Below are positions 53,584 to 64,000 of a stretch of DNA of 64,000 nt, one piece after another (position 1 is the stretch's first letter; each line of letters starts with the position of its first letter). The notes under the pieces are model-generated. The model was given only the letters and a program-made list of their open reading frames with translations. It had not been told where the DNA came from and made no database searches. Origin of the DNA: Propionispora sp. 2/2-37 (lineage in GTDB: Bacteria; Bacillota; Negativicutes; Propionisporales; Propionisporaceae); the NCBI RefSeq assembly GCF_001298735.1, contig NZ_CYSP01000002.1, positions 1 through 64,000 on the forward strand, written 5' to 3'. The position numbers were made by a program, and so were the translations under genes.

Positions 53584-54333
53584 TTAGAATTTTACAATTT
53601 TGCTGAAGCCGGCGGCGTCGAGGGCTGCACCGCCCACCAAGGCGCCGTCAATATCGCTTTTGGACATCAAATCGGCAATATTGTCGGCTTTTACGCTGCC
53701 GCCATACTGGATTCTGACTTTAGTCGCAGCATCGGCGCCAAATTTGTCCGCAATCGTTTTACGGATAAAGGTACAAACCGCATTGGCATCATCGGAAGAA
53801 GCGGTACGTCCGGTACCAATAGCCCAAACCGGTTCGTAAGCAATAACCAGCCCGGCAACCTGTTCGGCCGTCAAACCGTCAAGACCGGCTACAACCTGGC
53901 CGCCAACGATTTTTTCCGTAATGCCTGCTTCACGTTCTTCCAGAGATTCACCCACGCAAACAATAGGCACAATCCCGTTAGCCAAAGCAGCTTTGGTACG
54001 CTTGTTTACGCTTTCATCGGTTTCGCCAAAATATTGGCGGCGTTCCGAATGGCCGACCAAAGTATATTCCGCACCGATGTCTTTGAGCATGCCAGGAGAG
54101 ATTTCACCGGTATAAGCGCCTTTGGCTTCCCAGTGAATATTTTGTGCACCTAATTTTACGTTTGTCCCGGCAATGGCTTCTTTAACCGCAGCCAACACCG
54201 TGAAAGCCGGACAAACAACTACGTCCACGTCTTTGACATCGCTAACCAGGCTGCTCAGTTCTTTTGCCAGGGCAACGCCTTCCGCGGTGGTTTTATTCAT
54301 TTTCCAGTTACCGGCGATAATCGGTTTACGCAT
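53584..54333 (-). CDS. tpiA: Triosephosphate isomerase
   Basis: 249 residues from the ATG at 54333 ([14 protein letters not shown], the normal start; another ATG two codons earlier is too close to GGGAGTGG). Catalytic histidine in G-H-S-E-R-R and glutamate in [11 protein letters not shown]. Interconverts dihydroxyacetone phosphate, also the product of the glp genes nearby, and glyceraldehyde-3-phosphate. Confidence 0.98.
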   Translation of the reverse strand: MRKPIIAGNWKMNKTTAEGVALAKELSSLVSDVKDVDVVVCPAFTVLAAVKEAIAGTNVKLGAQNIHWEAKGAYTGEISPGMLKDIGAEYTLVGHSERRQYFGETDESVNKRTKAALANGIVPIVCVGESLEEREAGITEKIVGGQVVAGLDGLTAEQVAGLVIAYEPVWAIGTGRTASSDDANAVCTFIRKTIADKFGADAATKVRIQYGGSVKADNIADLMSKSDIDGALVGGAALDAAGFSKIVKF

Positions 54334-54359
54334 AATCATCCACTCCCATAATTTTTTGA

Positions 54360-54394
54360 CCTAGACACCACAGCTTTACGCTGCGGCGTCTAGG
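54360..54394 (-). other. Long intercistronic hairpin between pgk and tpiA
   Basis: CCTAGACACCACAGC and GCTGCGGCGTCTAGG form a 15-bp stem with G-U pairs and a 5-base loop. There is no T-run, so it is more likely an mRNA stability or processing element than a terminator. Confidence 0.7.
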
Positions 54395-54407
54395 CAATAC
54401 CTTCGGT

Positions 54408-55592
54408 TTATTTATCCTGTAGCGCAGCAATACCGGGAAGCACTTTGCCTTCCAGATATTCCAGTGAAGCGCCGCCACCGGTGGAAATATGGGTAATTTT
54501 ATCGGATAAGCCTACTTTCTGCAATGCGGCAATGGAATCGCCACCGCCGACAACGCTGATGGCATCCGAATCAGCAACTGCTTTAGCCACCGCTTTGGTA
54601 CCTGCAGCAAAGGCATCCATTTCAAATACGCCCATCGGTCCGTTCCAAACCACGGTTTTAGCACCTTTTAAAGCATTGGCAAACGCTTCGGCTGATTTCG
54701 GTCCAATGTCCAGTGCCATCCATTCAGCCGGAATAGCGTCAATGCCGACAACCTTGCTTTCGGCATCAGCGGCAAACTTGTCGGCAACCACCATATCGGT
54801 AGGCAGCAGCAAATTAACGCCTTGTTCTTTTGCCTGGGCAATCAAGGATTTAGCCAAATCAAGCTTTTCCGCTTCCACTAAGGATTTACCGGTGGCATAG
54901 CCTTGCGCAGCCACAAAGGTATTGGCCATACCGCCGCCAATGATTAAAGTATCCACTTTTTTCAGCAGGTTTTCAATAACGCCGATTTTGTCGGATACTT
55001 TGGCACCGCCGATAATGGCAACAAACGGGCGGGTCGGGTTAGCCACAGCCTGCCCGACAAATTTAATTTCTTTTTCCATCAGAAAACCGGCTACCATCGG
55101 CAGATGTTTGGTAACACCTTCCACCGACGCATGCGCCCGGTGCGATACGCCAAAAGCATCATTTACACCGATATCGGCCAATTTAGCCAGTTTTTCAGCA
55201 AATTCCGGACCGTTCTTTTCTTCTTCCTTATAGTATCTCAGATTTTCCAGCAACAATACTTCGCCCGGTTTCAGGTTTTTAGCCATTTCAACTGCGACCT
55301 CGCCAACGCAGTCAGGGGCAAATTTCACTTCCCGGCCTAATAACCGGGAAAGTCTTTTGCCTACGGGAGCTACGGTAAACTCAGGTACCGGCTGTCCTTT
55401 CGGACGGCCCAAATGGCAGCCAAGAATTAAAGCCGCACCTTTTTCCAGAAGATAATTGAGTGTCGGCAAGGTAGCGGTGATACGGGTATCATTCGTAATA
55501 TTGCCTTCTTTGTCCATCGGAACATTGTAGTCAACACGCACAAAGACTTTTTTTCCGGCTACATCGATGTCTCTAATAGACTTTTTATTCAC
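54408..55592 (-). CDS. pgk: Phosphoglycerate kinase
   Basis: 394 residues. GTG start after GGAGGTACGAAC. Transfers phosphate from 1,3-bisphosphoglycerate to ADP. Opens [13 protein letters not shown]; contains [18 protein letters not shown] and the nucleotide-binding [11 protein letters not shown]. Separated from gap by a terminator-like hairpin. Confidence 0.98.
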   Translation of the reverse strand: MNKKSIRDIDVAGKKVFVRVDYNVPMDKEGNITNDTRITATLPTLNYLLEKGAALILGCHLGRPKGQPVPEFTVAPVGKRLSRLLGREVKFAPDCVGEVAVEMAKNLKPGEVLLLENLRYYKEEEKNGPEFAEKLAKLADIGVNDAFGVSHRAHASVEGVTKHLPMVAGFLMEKEIKFVGQAVANPTRPFVAIIGGAKVSDKIGVIENLLKKVDTLIIGGGMANTFVAAQGYATGKSLVEAEKLDLAKSLIAQAKEQGVNLLLPTDMVVADKFAADAESKVVGIDAIPAEWMALDIGPKSAEAFANALKGAKTVVWNGPMGVFEMDAFAAGTKAVAKAVADSDAISVVGGGDSIAALQKVGLSDKITHISTGGGASLEYLEGKVLPGIAALQDK

Positions 55593-55603
55593 GTTCGTAC
55601 CTC

Positions 55604-55635
55604 CTAAAAAGGGTCACAGCATATAGTGTGACCCT
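55604..55635 (-). terminator. Terminator-like hairpin between gap and pgk
   Basis: AGGGTCACA (55610-55618) pairs exactly with TGTGACCCT (55627-55635); the minus strand continues TTTTTAGG into the pgk ribosome-binding site. It would lower pgk and later gene expression relative to gap. Confidence 0.75.
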
Positions 55636-55704
55636 CTTTTGGTTAATTAATAATATTTATTGCCGTGGTTGTAACCAACGGTAAGGCCGGGCCTTACATT
55701 TCAA

Positions 55705-56718
55705 TTACTTAAGTTCTGCGAAGTATTTAATGGTGCGAACCATTTGGCTGGTATAGCTGTTTTCATTGTCGTACCAGGAAACAACCTGTACTTGTGTTAA
55801 GCCATTGTCCATAGGAGCAACCATAGTTTGCGTAGCATCAAACAGCGAACCGTACCGGATACCGATGATATCGCTGGATACCAGTTCTTCTTCGGTGTAA
55901 CCGAAAGATTCGTTGGTAGCGGCTTTCATAGCGGCATTGATTTGATCTTTCGTTACGGAGCCTTCCACAACGGCAACCAGGATGGTGGTAGAACCGGTAG
56001 GAGTAGGAACGCGTTGTGCCGAACCGATTAATTTACCGTTCAATTCAGGGATAACCAAACCGATAGCTTTAGCAGCGCCAGTGGAGTTAGGAACGATATT
56101 GATTGCTGCGGCACGGGATCTTCTCAGGTCGCCTTTTTTCTGCGGGCCGTCAAGAGTCATTTGGTCTCCGGTATAGGCATGGATGGTGGACATAATGCCA
56201 CTCTTAACAGGAGCCAGTTTATGAAGCGCCAAAGCCATAGGAGCCAGGCAGTTGGTGGTGCAGGAAGCTGCGGAAATAACCGTGTCGCTGGCTTTCAAGG
56301 TTTGATGGTTTACATTGTAAACGATAGTAGGAAGATCGTTTCCTGCCGGAGCGGAGATAACAACTTTTTTAGCACCTGCTTTAACATGGGCAGAAGCTTT
56401 TTCTTTGGAAGTGAAGAAACCTGTGCATTCCAGGACAACGTCCACGCCCAGCTTACCCCAAGGCAACTCTTCCGGTTTAGCCTGAGCATAGATTTTGATT
56501 TCCTTGCCGTTAACAGTGATGGAGTCTTCGCCTGCAGTTACTTTGTCAGCTAAAGCGTATCTGCCCTGAGCGGAATCATATTTCAACAAGTGTGCAAGTA
56601 CTTTGGGACTGGTTAAGTCATTGATTGCAACGACTTCATATCCTTCCGCTCCGAACATCTGACGAAATGCAAGACGTCCAATACGTCCAAAACCATTAAT
56701 AGCTACTTTTACTGCCAT
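55705..56718 (-). CDS. gap: Glyceraldehyde-3-phosphate dehydrogenase, type I
   Basis: 337 residues from the ATG at 56718 ([13 protein letters not shown], the normal start; seven upstream codons to 56739 are unlike the family). NAD-dependent oxidation and phosphorylation of glyceraldehyde-3-phosphate. Catalytic cysteine in [21 protein letters not shown] fits NAD preference. First metabolic gene of the CggR operon, 61 bases after cggR. Confidence 0.98.
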   Translation of the reverse strand: MAVKVAINGFGRIGRLAFRQMFGAEGYEVVAINDLTSPKVLAHLLKYDSAQGRYALADKVTAGEDSITVNGKEIKIYAQAKPEELPWGKLGVDVVLECTGFFTSKEKASAHVKAGAKKVVISAPAGNDLPTIVYNVNHQTLKASDTVISAASCTTNCLAPMALALHKLAPVKSGIMSTIHAYTGDQMTLDGPQKKGDLRRSRAAAINIVPNSTGAAKAIGLVIPELNGKLIGSAQRVPTPTGSTTILVAVVEGSVTKDQINAAMKAATNESFGYTEEELVSSDIIGIRYGSLFDATQTMVAPMDNGLTQVQVVSWYDNENSYTSQMVRTIKYFAELK

Positions 56719-56779
56719 TCTTAAAATACCCCCATACATTTATTTTTTTATACTTAACGATTCCTCGGAAAAGAAACCG

Positions 56780-57805
56780 CTAACACCGACATAATTTCTG
56801 AATGGAACGGGCCGCCGCCTCGTCAGTGACCAGCACATCCTGCTGCCCGGCGCGAATCACCGCCACAATGGCCTCGGCCTTTTCCCGGCCGCCGGCAACG
56901 GCGATAACCGTACCAACCCCGGCTAAATCCTCCAGCCGGAGACCGACACTGTTGGTTATATAGACCGGCTCACCCGCTAAGGTACAATAATGTCCCAAGG
57001 TTTCCCCCACCGCGCCCCGACGCAGGATTTCGTTTACAATCCGTTTGTCCAGACCGCGGCGCACAGCCATTTTCTTAGCCTGACCAATACTATGTACTAA
57101 AATATCGGCTTTTTTGATCATTTGCGCTACCGCCGGCACATTCGGGTCACTGGCTAAAATGGCTTCCACCACTTCTTCGCTGACCCGCTCCGGCATATGC
57201 AGCAGACGATAGCGGCCGCCAAGCTTGGTAGCCATTTTAGCGGCGATGGTATTGGCCTGATACTCCATTTTTTCACCCAAACCGCCCCGGGCGGCCACAA
57301 CGGTCGTTGTGGGCTGTGTCATATAAATGCCTTCAGCCACCATGGCCATGGTGGAGCCTCCGCTGACGGCAATGGTCATATTATCTCCCAAATATTCTCC
57401 TAATACACCGGCGGCCACCCGGCCCAGTTCACGTTGCACCAAACTATCCTCATCACTGTCCCCCGGAATGACAATGACTCTTTTAATTCCCAGCTTCCGC
57501 GACAATTCGGTTTCCAGAGCGGAAAAACCGTGGAGCAGGTGCACATATTCGCCGATATCCCGTAAACCGGCTTCACCCTCTGAAGTTACCCTCATACCCA
57601 TTAAAGAAAATTCAACCATGCCTGCTTCTTTCAAAAAATCCACTTGTACCCGTACAGCCCGTTCGCCAACCCCCAGCAACCCCGCCAAGGCGCGGCGGCC
57701 GATGGGTTCGTTATAACGGATATGCCTTAGGATGTTATACCGTTCTTCAATAGTATGTATCAGATCAGGTGCAAATTTACGATGCAGCTGTACAATTTTT
57801 TCCAA
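56780..57805 (-). CDS. cggR: Central glycolytic genes regulator CggR
   Basis: 341 residues from a TTG at 57805, chosen because GGAGGGAACAAATC stands before it and because the protein then matches the usual CggR length (about 340); the frame stays open upstream to 57895. SorC/DeoR-family repressor: N-terminal winged helix (E-R-Y-N-I-L-R-H-I...A-L-A-G-L-L-G-V-G-E-R) and a C-terminal sugar-phosphate domain (V-I-V-I-P-G-D-S-D, A-V-S-G-G-S-T-M). In Bacillus it is relieved by fructose-1,6-bisphosphate. An operator lies over its own ribosome-binding site. Confidence 0.95.
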   Translation of the reverse strand: MEKIVQLHRKFAPDLIHTIEERYNILRHIRYNEPIGRRALAGLLGVGERAVRVQVDFLKEAGMVEFSLMGMRVTSEGEAGLRDIGEYVHLLHGFSALETELSRKLGIKRVIVIPGDSDEDSLVQRELGRVAAGVLGEYLGDNMTIAVSGGSTMAMVAEGIYMTQPTTTVVAARGGLGEKMEYQANTIAAKMATKLGGRYRLLHMPERVSEEVVEAILASDPNVPAVAQMIKKADILVHSIGQAKKMAVRRGLDKRIVNEILRRGAVGETLGHYCTLAGEPVYITNSVGLRLEDLAGVGTVIAVAGGREKAEAIVAVIRAGQQDVLVTDEAAARSIQKLCRC

Positions 57806-57817
57806 GATTTGTTCCCT

Positions 57818-57856
57818 CCGGGACTCAATGTGTCCCACCGGTTCATATTGCGTCCC
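57818..57856 (-). promoter_or_regulatory. CggR operator
   Basis: On the minus strand GGGAC, 15 bases, GGGAC, 7 bases, GTCCC. This resembles the Bacillus subtilis CggR operator, which has repeated GGGAC/TGTCC boxes. It ends in the GGAGGG ribosome-binding site of cggR. Confidence 0.8.
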
Positions 57857-57993
57857 ATCATTATCAAAAAAATTTATCCAACTACATAGAAACAATTTTT
57901 TCTTTATCTTTTATTCTCATTCGCCACCTGACCAGAAAATCCTGCCTGTATAAACAAAATTTTATAGAGCCTGTAAATATTTTTTCATAAGTA

Positions 57994-58033
57994 CAGCAGG
58001 CAACCCGCCGCCTTGGCCGCAGTTTGCCTGCTG
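57994..58033 (-). terminator. Terminator of the glp genes after glpC
   Basis: CAGCAGGCAA (57994-58003) pairs exactly with TTGCCTGCTG (58024-58033), 20-base loop rich in GC, before cggR. No strong T-run. Confidence 0.6.
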
Positions 58034-58081
58034 AATAAGCTTTACGTGGCTACTTCTTCCGGTTACTAAGCTGAGTGGAAA

Positions 58082-59272
58082 TTACGCGATCGCATTCTTA
58101 ATCAGTGTGATCGGATGAACGGCTTTGAGACCCGTACCGTGTGTGATTTGCATCCGGCAGGTGCCGCAATCGGAAGCAACCAGATTGACATGGCTTTGTT
58201 TTATTTTTTCAAACAGGGCACTGCCGACCTGCATAGAGATATCGTATTTTTCTTCCTTAAAGCCATAACTGCCGGAAATTCCGCAGCAGCCGGCATCGGC
58301 ATCAATGACTTCCAACCCGGGGATATTTTCCAAAAGATCCACGCTCGGCCGGCCAATTCCCTGTGCCCGCAAGTGGCAGGGCGCATGATATACGATGCGT
58401 TCTTTCATCGGCTTAAATTTAAACGGTAATTTTCCTTCATTATATAGGTCCAGTAAAAACTCGGTGGCGTTATACATCTGAGCGGCCACTTTATCGTTGC
58501 CGGGAATATCAAACAGTTCCTGATATTCCTGCTGCAGCATCAAATGACAACTGGTACAGCAGGTAACGATCGGATAGCCTTTATCCGCCCATTTGGCCAG
58601 TTCCTTAATATTAATGTGCGCATTTTTTTCTGCTTCGTCCAAATAACCGCTGGCCACCATCGGCGTACCGCAGCAAACAAATTCTTCCGGTACAAGCACT
58701 TCATATCCGGCCGCCTGCATAACGTCAACAAAATCCATCCCCACCTGCGGGTCATTGTAGTTAATAAAACAGCCAGGATAGAAAATCACTTTATTCTCAC
58801 CGGGTTTTTGTTTTAGCTTTTTAAAACGCTGATAAAAGGTTCTGCTGGCATAAGAAGGCAAGGAGCGTTTATCCGTCAATCCGATTTGCTTCATGATGGC
58901 TTTATTGATCGGGTTGGACAAGGCAAAGTTGGTAATGCCTGCAAACGGGCTGGCCAGTTTTCCCATCGTTTCACCGTGAGCCAGCATCCAGTCGCGCAGA
59001 CTGTGTTTATGGGTTTTGTAGTACTCCGCTTTTGCCCGGACATTTAATGTGGATATCGGCACACCGGAAGGACAGCTGATATCACAGTTTTTACAGTTGG
59101 AGCAATAATCCAGTGAAGGTTCTATATCATTACTGGAATAACGGAATCTTTCCAGCGCCGGGCCAACCAGTTTCGGCCCGCGGAATTTATTGGTAGCGGC
59201 CGTTACCGGACAATGCGCGACACACGAAGTACATGAGATGCACTCGTCTGGTAAATGTTGATTTTTTTTCAT
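58082..59272 (-). CDS. glpC: Anaerobic glycerol-3-phosphate dehydrogenase subunit C
   Basis: 396 residues. Fe-S subunit that passes electrons from the GlpAB dimer to menaquinone. Two ferredoxin motifs, C-I-S-C-T-S-C-V-A-H-C-P (about 12-23) and C-S-N-C-K-N-C-D-I-S-C-P (about 57-68), then two cysteine-rich CCG domains (F-V-C-C-G-T-P-M and D-A-G-C-C-G-I-S-G). Third gene of the glpABC operon, 21 bases after glpB. Confidence 0.96.
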   Translation of the reverse strand: MKKNQHLPDECISCTSCVAHCPVTAATNKFRGPKLVGPALERFRYSSNDIEPSLDYCSNCKNCDISCPSGVPISTLNVRAKAEYYKTHKHSLRDWMLAHGETMGKLASPFAGITNFALSNPINKAIMKQIGLTDKRSLPSYASRTFYQRFKKLKQKPGENKVIFYPGCFINYNDPQVGMDFVDVMQAAGYEVLVPEEFVCCGTPMVASGYLDEAEKNAHINIKELAKWADKGYPIVTCCTSCHLMLQQEYQELFDIPGNDKVAAQMYNATEFLLDLYNEGKLPFKFKPMKERIVYHAPCHLRAQGIGRPSVDLLENIPGLEVIDADAGCCGISGSYGFKEEKYDISMQVGSALFEKIKQSHVNLVASDCGTCRMQITHGTGLKAVHPITLIKNAIA

Positions 59273-59293
59273 GATATATTCTCTCCTTAATTT

Positions 59294-60541
59294 TTAGACC
59301 GACATACCGGCATGATAGCCCGAAGCCATAGCCACGCCGTTACCGGATTTTTCAAGGCAATAATCATACCCGGGCAGATTACGGCCTGCCACAAATACAT
59401 TCTCCAGAATCAGCCTGCCATTTTCATCAACCGGCTGGAGATTATTATCGACTCTGATGCCGATTTGAGCGAAAGGCTGGCCATTTTGCGCAAACAATTT
59501 AAGGTCGCCCCAGTTGTCCTGATTCATATCTCCTGCCAGCGGCAACTTGAAAATGGGCTCGCTGGCCGTGCCCGGCCCCGATACCAGTCCGCCTCCGAAG
59601 AATCCGCCGGTGGCCAGCACAAAACTTTTGGCGTAAAAAATACGTTCCCGTGCCATGGTGCTGACAACGACTCCTCTACCAATAGCATTTTCCACAATGG
59701 AGCCGGTAATATTCACTTGTTCGGCAACAGCCACACCTATTTTTTTAATATAATTCATAAACAGACTGCGCAGCCTATACCCTGTTACTCCCGGCGGCAT
59801 GCCCAGCAGTTCCACAATCTTACACTGTAAAGCACCCTCCAACTCGTCGCGGACGGCATAACTCGGTTTACTGCCCAGTACCGGCGGTACCAATACCACC
59901 GTTCCCGGTTTTACAGCCCCTTTCAACTGGCTGACAAACTGACTGCGTCCATCCGGAGTATCCATCCAGCGGGCCACATCGAGAGCATTAAAATCACGTC
60001 CGGGTTCCCCCTGCCTGATATCAATATTAATCATGTCATATTGCTTATCATAACCGGCAATACGGGACAAGCCCTTGGCAACCACCTGCGGATAATAATC
60101 CTTCAGTTTTTCAAAACCAACAACCAGAACCCGTTCCGCCGCGGCAATAACCGATGAATCCATAGTCTTGGGAATCAGCCCGGTCGGTTTGAGGGTTCCC
60201 GCCGCAGTGGGAAGAAACGAATTTTTCTCCAAACTGCCGGTATATTCAAACCCTTCCGTTTTGCATACATCCAGAAAGAACTGAGCGGCAGCCGCCACTT
60301 TTTCCGTTCCCAGACGGGCATACGGATGCGTCGGCGGTAATTTCGCCACTGCGGAATAAAAATCATTCACTATGCTTTTGTCCGGCAAATAACCCAAAAG
60401 ATCGACTGTCCCACTGCCAAAAGCCACGGCCCCTGTCCCTTTGGCCATGAGCATAACCTTTTTCCCTCGCTTTGCGGCGGCCGCAGCCGCTACCAGGCCG
60501 GTCAAACCGGCTCCTATAACAATTACATCATATTCTTTCAT
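59294..60541 (-). CDS. glpB: Anaerobic glycerol-3-phosphate dehydrogenase subunit B
   Basis: 415 residues from the ATG at 60541 (GGGGAGATTTCATC before it), which overlaps the glpA stop by 4 bases; upstream in-frame codons lie inside glpA. Flavoprotein with a dinucleotide-binding D-V-I-V-I-G-A-G-L-T-G-L-V near the start and G-G-F-F-G-G-G-L-V and a C-terminal F-V-A-G-R-N-L-P-G-Y-D block. Forms the catalytic dimer with GlpA. Confidence 0.95.
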   Translation of the reverse strand: MKEYDVIVIGAGLTGLVAAAAAAKRGKKVMLMAKGTGAVAFGSGTVDLLGYLPDKSIVNDFYSAVAKLPPTHPYARLGTEKVAAAAQFFLDVCKTEGFEYTGSLEKNSFLPTAAGTLKPTGLIPKTMDSSVIAAAERVLVVGFEKLKDYYPQVVAKGLSRIAGYDKQYDMINIDIRQGEPGRDFNALDVARWMDTPDGRSQFVSQLKGAVKPGTVVLVPPVLGSKPSYAVRDELEGALQCKIVELLGMPPGVTGYRLRSLFMNYIKKIGVAVAEQVNITGSIVENAIGRGVVVSTMARERIFYAKSFVLATGGFFGGGLVSGPGTASEPIFKLPLAGDMNQDNWGDLKLFAQNGQPFAQIGIRVDNNLQPVDENGRLILENVFVAGRNLPGYDYCLEKSGNGVAMASGYHAGMSV

Positions 60542-62142
60542 GATGAAATCTCCCCATCTATATTTAAAGTCGCCTGATAAATCCCGCGCATGAGTTCCAT
60601 CTCCCGGAGCTGATTTCCCCATAAGGCGGCACGAATTCCACTCCAGCGTGACTGCAGGAAGCCCTGCAAAAGTTCGGAAGAGTTATCATTATCCAATAAT
60701 TCATTGGCTACCACTACGCCGACGCTGCGGAAAGCACAGAACGAACCCTGACAGGTTCCCATGCCCATTCTCGTCTTACGGCGGATATCATCCAAATTGT
60801 AGCTGGTATTTTCAGCTGCCATTTCCTCGATTTCCGCTAACGTGACCATTTCACATTCACAGACCAACTGCCGTTTTTCCGGTTTTTGCTTCATGCGGTC
60901 GACCACATTGTCAAATTTCTCTCCCAGGCGGGAAATAGCCACCTCGGCACCATAAGAGGGAAAATACTTTTTGGCTTCGGCAATTTTTTCCGCCGGCTGG
61001 TCTTCCACCAACGGCTCAATTGCCGTACGACATTCTGCGTTTACCTGCAGCTTCTTACAAACAACATCGGCCATTCTTTCGGCCATTAGACGATAGGTTG
61101 TCAGTTTCCCGCCAACGATGGTAACCAGGCCTTCCAGTCCATCCTTGGCATGATCAATAATGGTAAAGTTACGGGAAGCCGCCCGTCCGGCCGCATCCGG
61201 ATTCGCACTATACAGCGGTCTGGTACCGGCAAAAGCGCGCAGGATGCGGTAATGATAAATATCTTCAAATAATCCTTCACCGATCTTTAACAGCTTAATT
61301 ACGTCTTCGGTGCGGGGGATGGTGTCATCCGGCCGTTCAGCCGCTTCCGAGGTTGTCCCCAGAATGGTAATCGATCCATGGGGCACAAAAATATCGCCGT
61401 CGGAAGGAGGACGCAGGCGATTCACTACCCGGCTGGTAAAACGGTGATTAAAAGCAACCAGCGTTCCTCTGTCAGGTTTCACATTCACGCTGAGGCCGGC
61501 AAACCCGACGATGTGTCCTACCCAGGATCCCGCTGCGTTGACAATACATTCACAGGCAATTTGATCGGTTTCACCGGTCAGGGTATTGCGCACCTTCACC
61601 CCGGTCACCCGGCCATTGGATTGTTCAATGCCAATGACTTCGGTATAGGTCATAACCTTGCCGCCATACCGTTTAGCCGACATGACATTCTGCCAGGCCA
61701 GACGGAATCCGTCGATAGCCGAGTCAGGCACCCGGTAAACGGACAAAGCCCGTCGTGTAAGGTTAGGCTCCAGGCGGACGGCCTCCTCCGGAGTAATCTG
61801 AATGGTGGAAATCCCCACCTTTTTACAGGCCTCCACCCATTTGGCTTCAAAACTTTCGTCATCCTCAGGGAGGCGCACAAAAAAGCCTTCGGTTTCCTCC
61901 ACACAATGCCGGCCAATTTTGCGCAAAATCATGTTTTCCTCAATACATTCCTGCGCTGATTCGGCATCTTTTACGGCATAACGGCCGCCACTGTGCAGTA
62001 ATCCATGAAAACGTGAACTGGTTCCATAGACCAAATCGCGCTGTTCCAGCAAAATGGCCTTTACACCACGCATCGATAAGTCACGTAATACACCTACACC
62101 GGTGGCGCCGCCGCCGATAACCACAACTGTCGTCTGCTGCAT
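60538..62142 (-). CDS. glpA: Anaerobic glycerol-3-phosphate dehydrogenase subunit A
   Basis: 534 residues. FAD enzyme oxidising glycerol-3-phosphate to dihydroxyacetone phosphate, which enters glycolysis at tpiA. FAD-binding V-V-I-G-G-G-A-T-G-V-G-V-L-R-D near residue 7, then the DAO fold, and a C-terminal BFD-like [2Fe-2S] domain with L-V-C-E-C-E-M-V and G-M-G-T-C-Q-G-S-F-C (four cysteines), which marks GlpA rather than aerobic GlpD. First gene of glpABC. Confidence 0.97.
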   Translation of the reverse strand: MQQTTVVVIGGGATGVGVLRDLSMRGVKAILLEQRDLVYGTSSRFHGLLHSGGRYAVKDAESAQECIEENMILRKIGRHCVEETEGFFVRLPEDDESFEAKWVEACKKVGISTIQITPEEAVRLEPNLTRRALSVYRVPDSAIDGFRLAWQNVMSAKRYGGKVMTYTEVIGIEQSNGRVTGVKVRNTLTGETDQIACECIVNAAGSWVGHIVGFAGLSVNVKPDRGTLVAFNHRFTSRVVNRLRPPSDGDIFVPHGSITILGTTSEAAERPDDTIPRTEDVIKLLKIGEGLFEDIYHYRILRAFAGTRPLYSANPDAAGRAASRNFTIIDHAKDGLEGLVTIVGGKLTTYRLMAERMADVVCKKLQVNAECRTAIEPLVEDQPAEKIAEAKKYFPSYGAEVAISRLGEKFDNVVDRMKQKPEKRQLVCECEMVTLAEIEEMAAENTSYNLDDIRRKTRMGMGTCQGSFCAFRSVGVVVANELLDNDNSSELLQGFLQSRWSGIRAALWGNQLREMELMRGIYQATLNIDGEISS

Positions 62143-62260
62143 AATAAGACTCCTTTCATCTGTTTAAGAACTATAAAATTATTAATGAAAAAAGATTTTC
62201 AGTCATAGCACTATCTCTATACCTGCCCTATAGTACCATGGCTCAATAGCTTTTTTACTA

Positions 62261-62288
62261 TAGTATAAACTCAGCCGTACCGGTCAAT
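62261..62288 (-). promoter_or_regulatory. Promoter of glpABC
   Basis: Minus strand TTGACC (62283-62288), 16-base spacer, TACTAT (62261-62266), about 110 bases before the glpA start. Confidence 0.6.
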
Positions 62289-62341
62289 AACAAAAATTCA
62301 GAAAAATCATATCAGGACTTATTACCGTAAACAAACTAAAT

Positions 62342-62394
62342 AGAGAAGCCCCCAAATAAGACTATGCCTTCATAGTTTATTAATGGACTTCTCT
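62342..62394 (-). terminator. Nested hairpin between glpK and glpA
   Basis: Outer arms AGAGAAG/CTTCTCT and inner arms with CATAGT/ACTATG and flanking A/T pairs; minus strand continues into ATTTAGTTTG. It lies upstream of the glpA promoter, so it probably stops read-through from glpK. Confidence 0.6.
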
Positions 62395-62565
62395 TTGCTT
62401 TTGCGTCCCTGTATAGGTTTACTTGTCCTGCTACATCTATCATATAATAAAAATCTGAATACTGCAATATATTATTTTTAACAAGTGTTAAGCCGCTGAG
62501 AAATTGTAAATAATTTTCGCATAAATAGCCGTCCGGCTTCGCCTTCCCTTTCCCGATACAAAGGC

Positions 62566-62611
62566 GGGGAAAGCCGCTCTTTTTACCAATACCGGAAGAG
62601 CTGCTTTCCCC
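62566..62611. terminator. Terminator after glpK
   Basis: GGGGAAAGCCGCTCTT (62566-62581) pairs with AAGAGCTGCTTTCCCC (62596-62611), one mismatch, 14-base loop, 18 bases after the glpK stop. The better T-run is on the plus strand. Confidence 0.75.
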
Positions 62612-62629
62612 TGTTTTTTAGACTGTCCT

Positions 62630-64000
<1,371 letters not shown>

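Overview
The window reads like a chromosomal segment of a spore-former-type diderm Firmicute (class Negativicutes, most likely the Sporomusa/Pelosinus/Propionispora group). This is inferred from a Firmicute gene order (cggR-gap-pgk-tpiA-gpmI-eno-secG, secG-est-rnr-smpB, LevR- and FruR-controlled PTS operons) combined with an outer-membrane two-partner secretion system, which requires a second membrane. Almost every gene is on the minus strand, so transcription runs from high to low coordinates.

Region 1 (1-9.8 kb) is accessory: the 3' end of a transposase gene, then a contact-dependent-inhibition-like locus read leftwards: an FhaC/ShlB-type transporter, a 2502-residue FhaB/CdiA-like exoprotein carrying two secretion (TPS) domains and a polymorphic C-terminal toxin-like module, and a small overlapping gene in the immunity position. 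Region 2 (10-16 kb) holds a rifampicin phosphotransferase gene, smpB, a lone fructose-type EIIA, a HAD phosphatase and, on the plus strand, 3-methyladenine glycosylase I.

Region 3 (16-25.6 kb) is a sugar-uptake island: a mannose-family PTS (levDEFG-like) with a good sigma-54 promoter and a LevR-type activator, followed upstream by a fruR-fruK-EIIA-fruA operon with a consensus promoter and a tandem-repeat operator. Region 4 (25.6-29.5 kb) is rnr, a hotdog thioesterase, a carboxylesterase and secG.

Region 5 (29.6-50 kb) is a propanediol/glycerol bacterial microcompartment: pduUVABCDEGHKJL, a flavoprotein, pduNOP, with a PocR-domain sensor kinase and an AraC-type response regulator upstream, cobalamin assembly genes cobT (behind a cobalamin riboswitch) and cobS, a divergent Fe-alcohol dehydrogenase and an eutJ homologue. 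The set supplies a B12-dependent diol dehydratase, its reactivase, the cofactor, the shell, and aldehyde oxidation (PduP, PduL) or reduction (Fe-ADH). It is bracketed by two secG paralogues.

Region 6 (50-58 kb) is the lower-glycolysis operon under CggR, with a recognisable CggR operator over the ribosome-binding site of cggR. Region 7 (58-64 kb) is anaerobic glycerol catabolism: glpK (cut by the window end), glpA, glpB and glpC. Together the window links glycerol/diol and sugar uptake to glycolysis and fermentation. Starts were adjusted from ribosome-binding sites where these were decisive; all family calls are from reading the protein sequences, without database searches.
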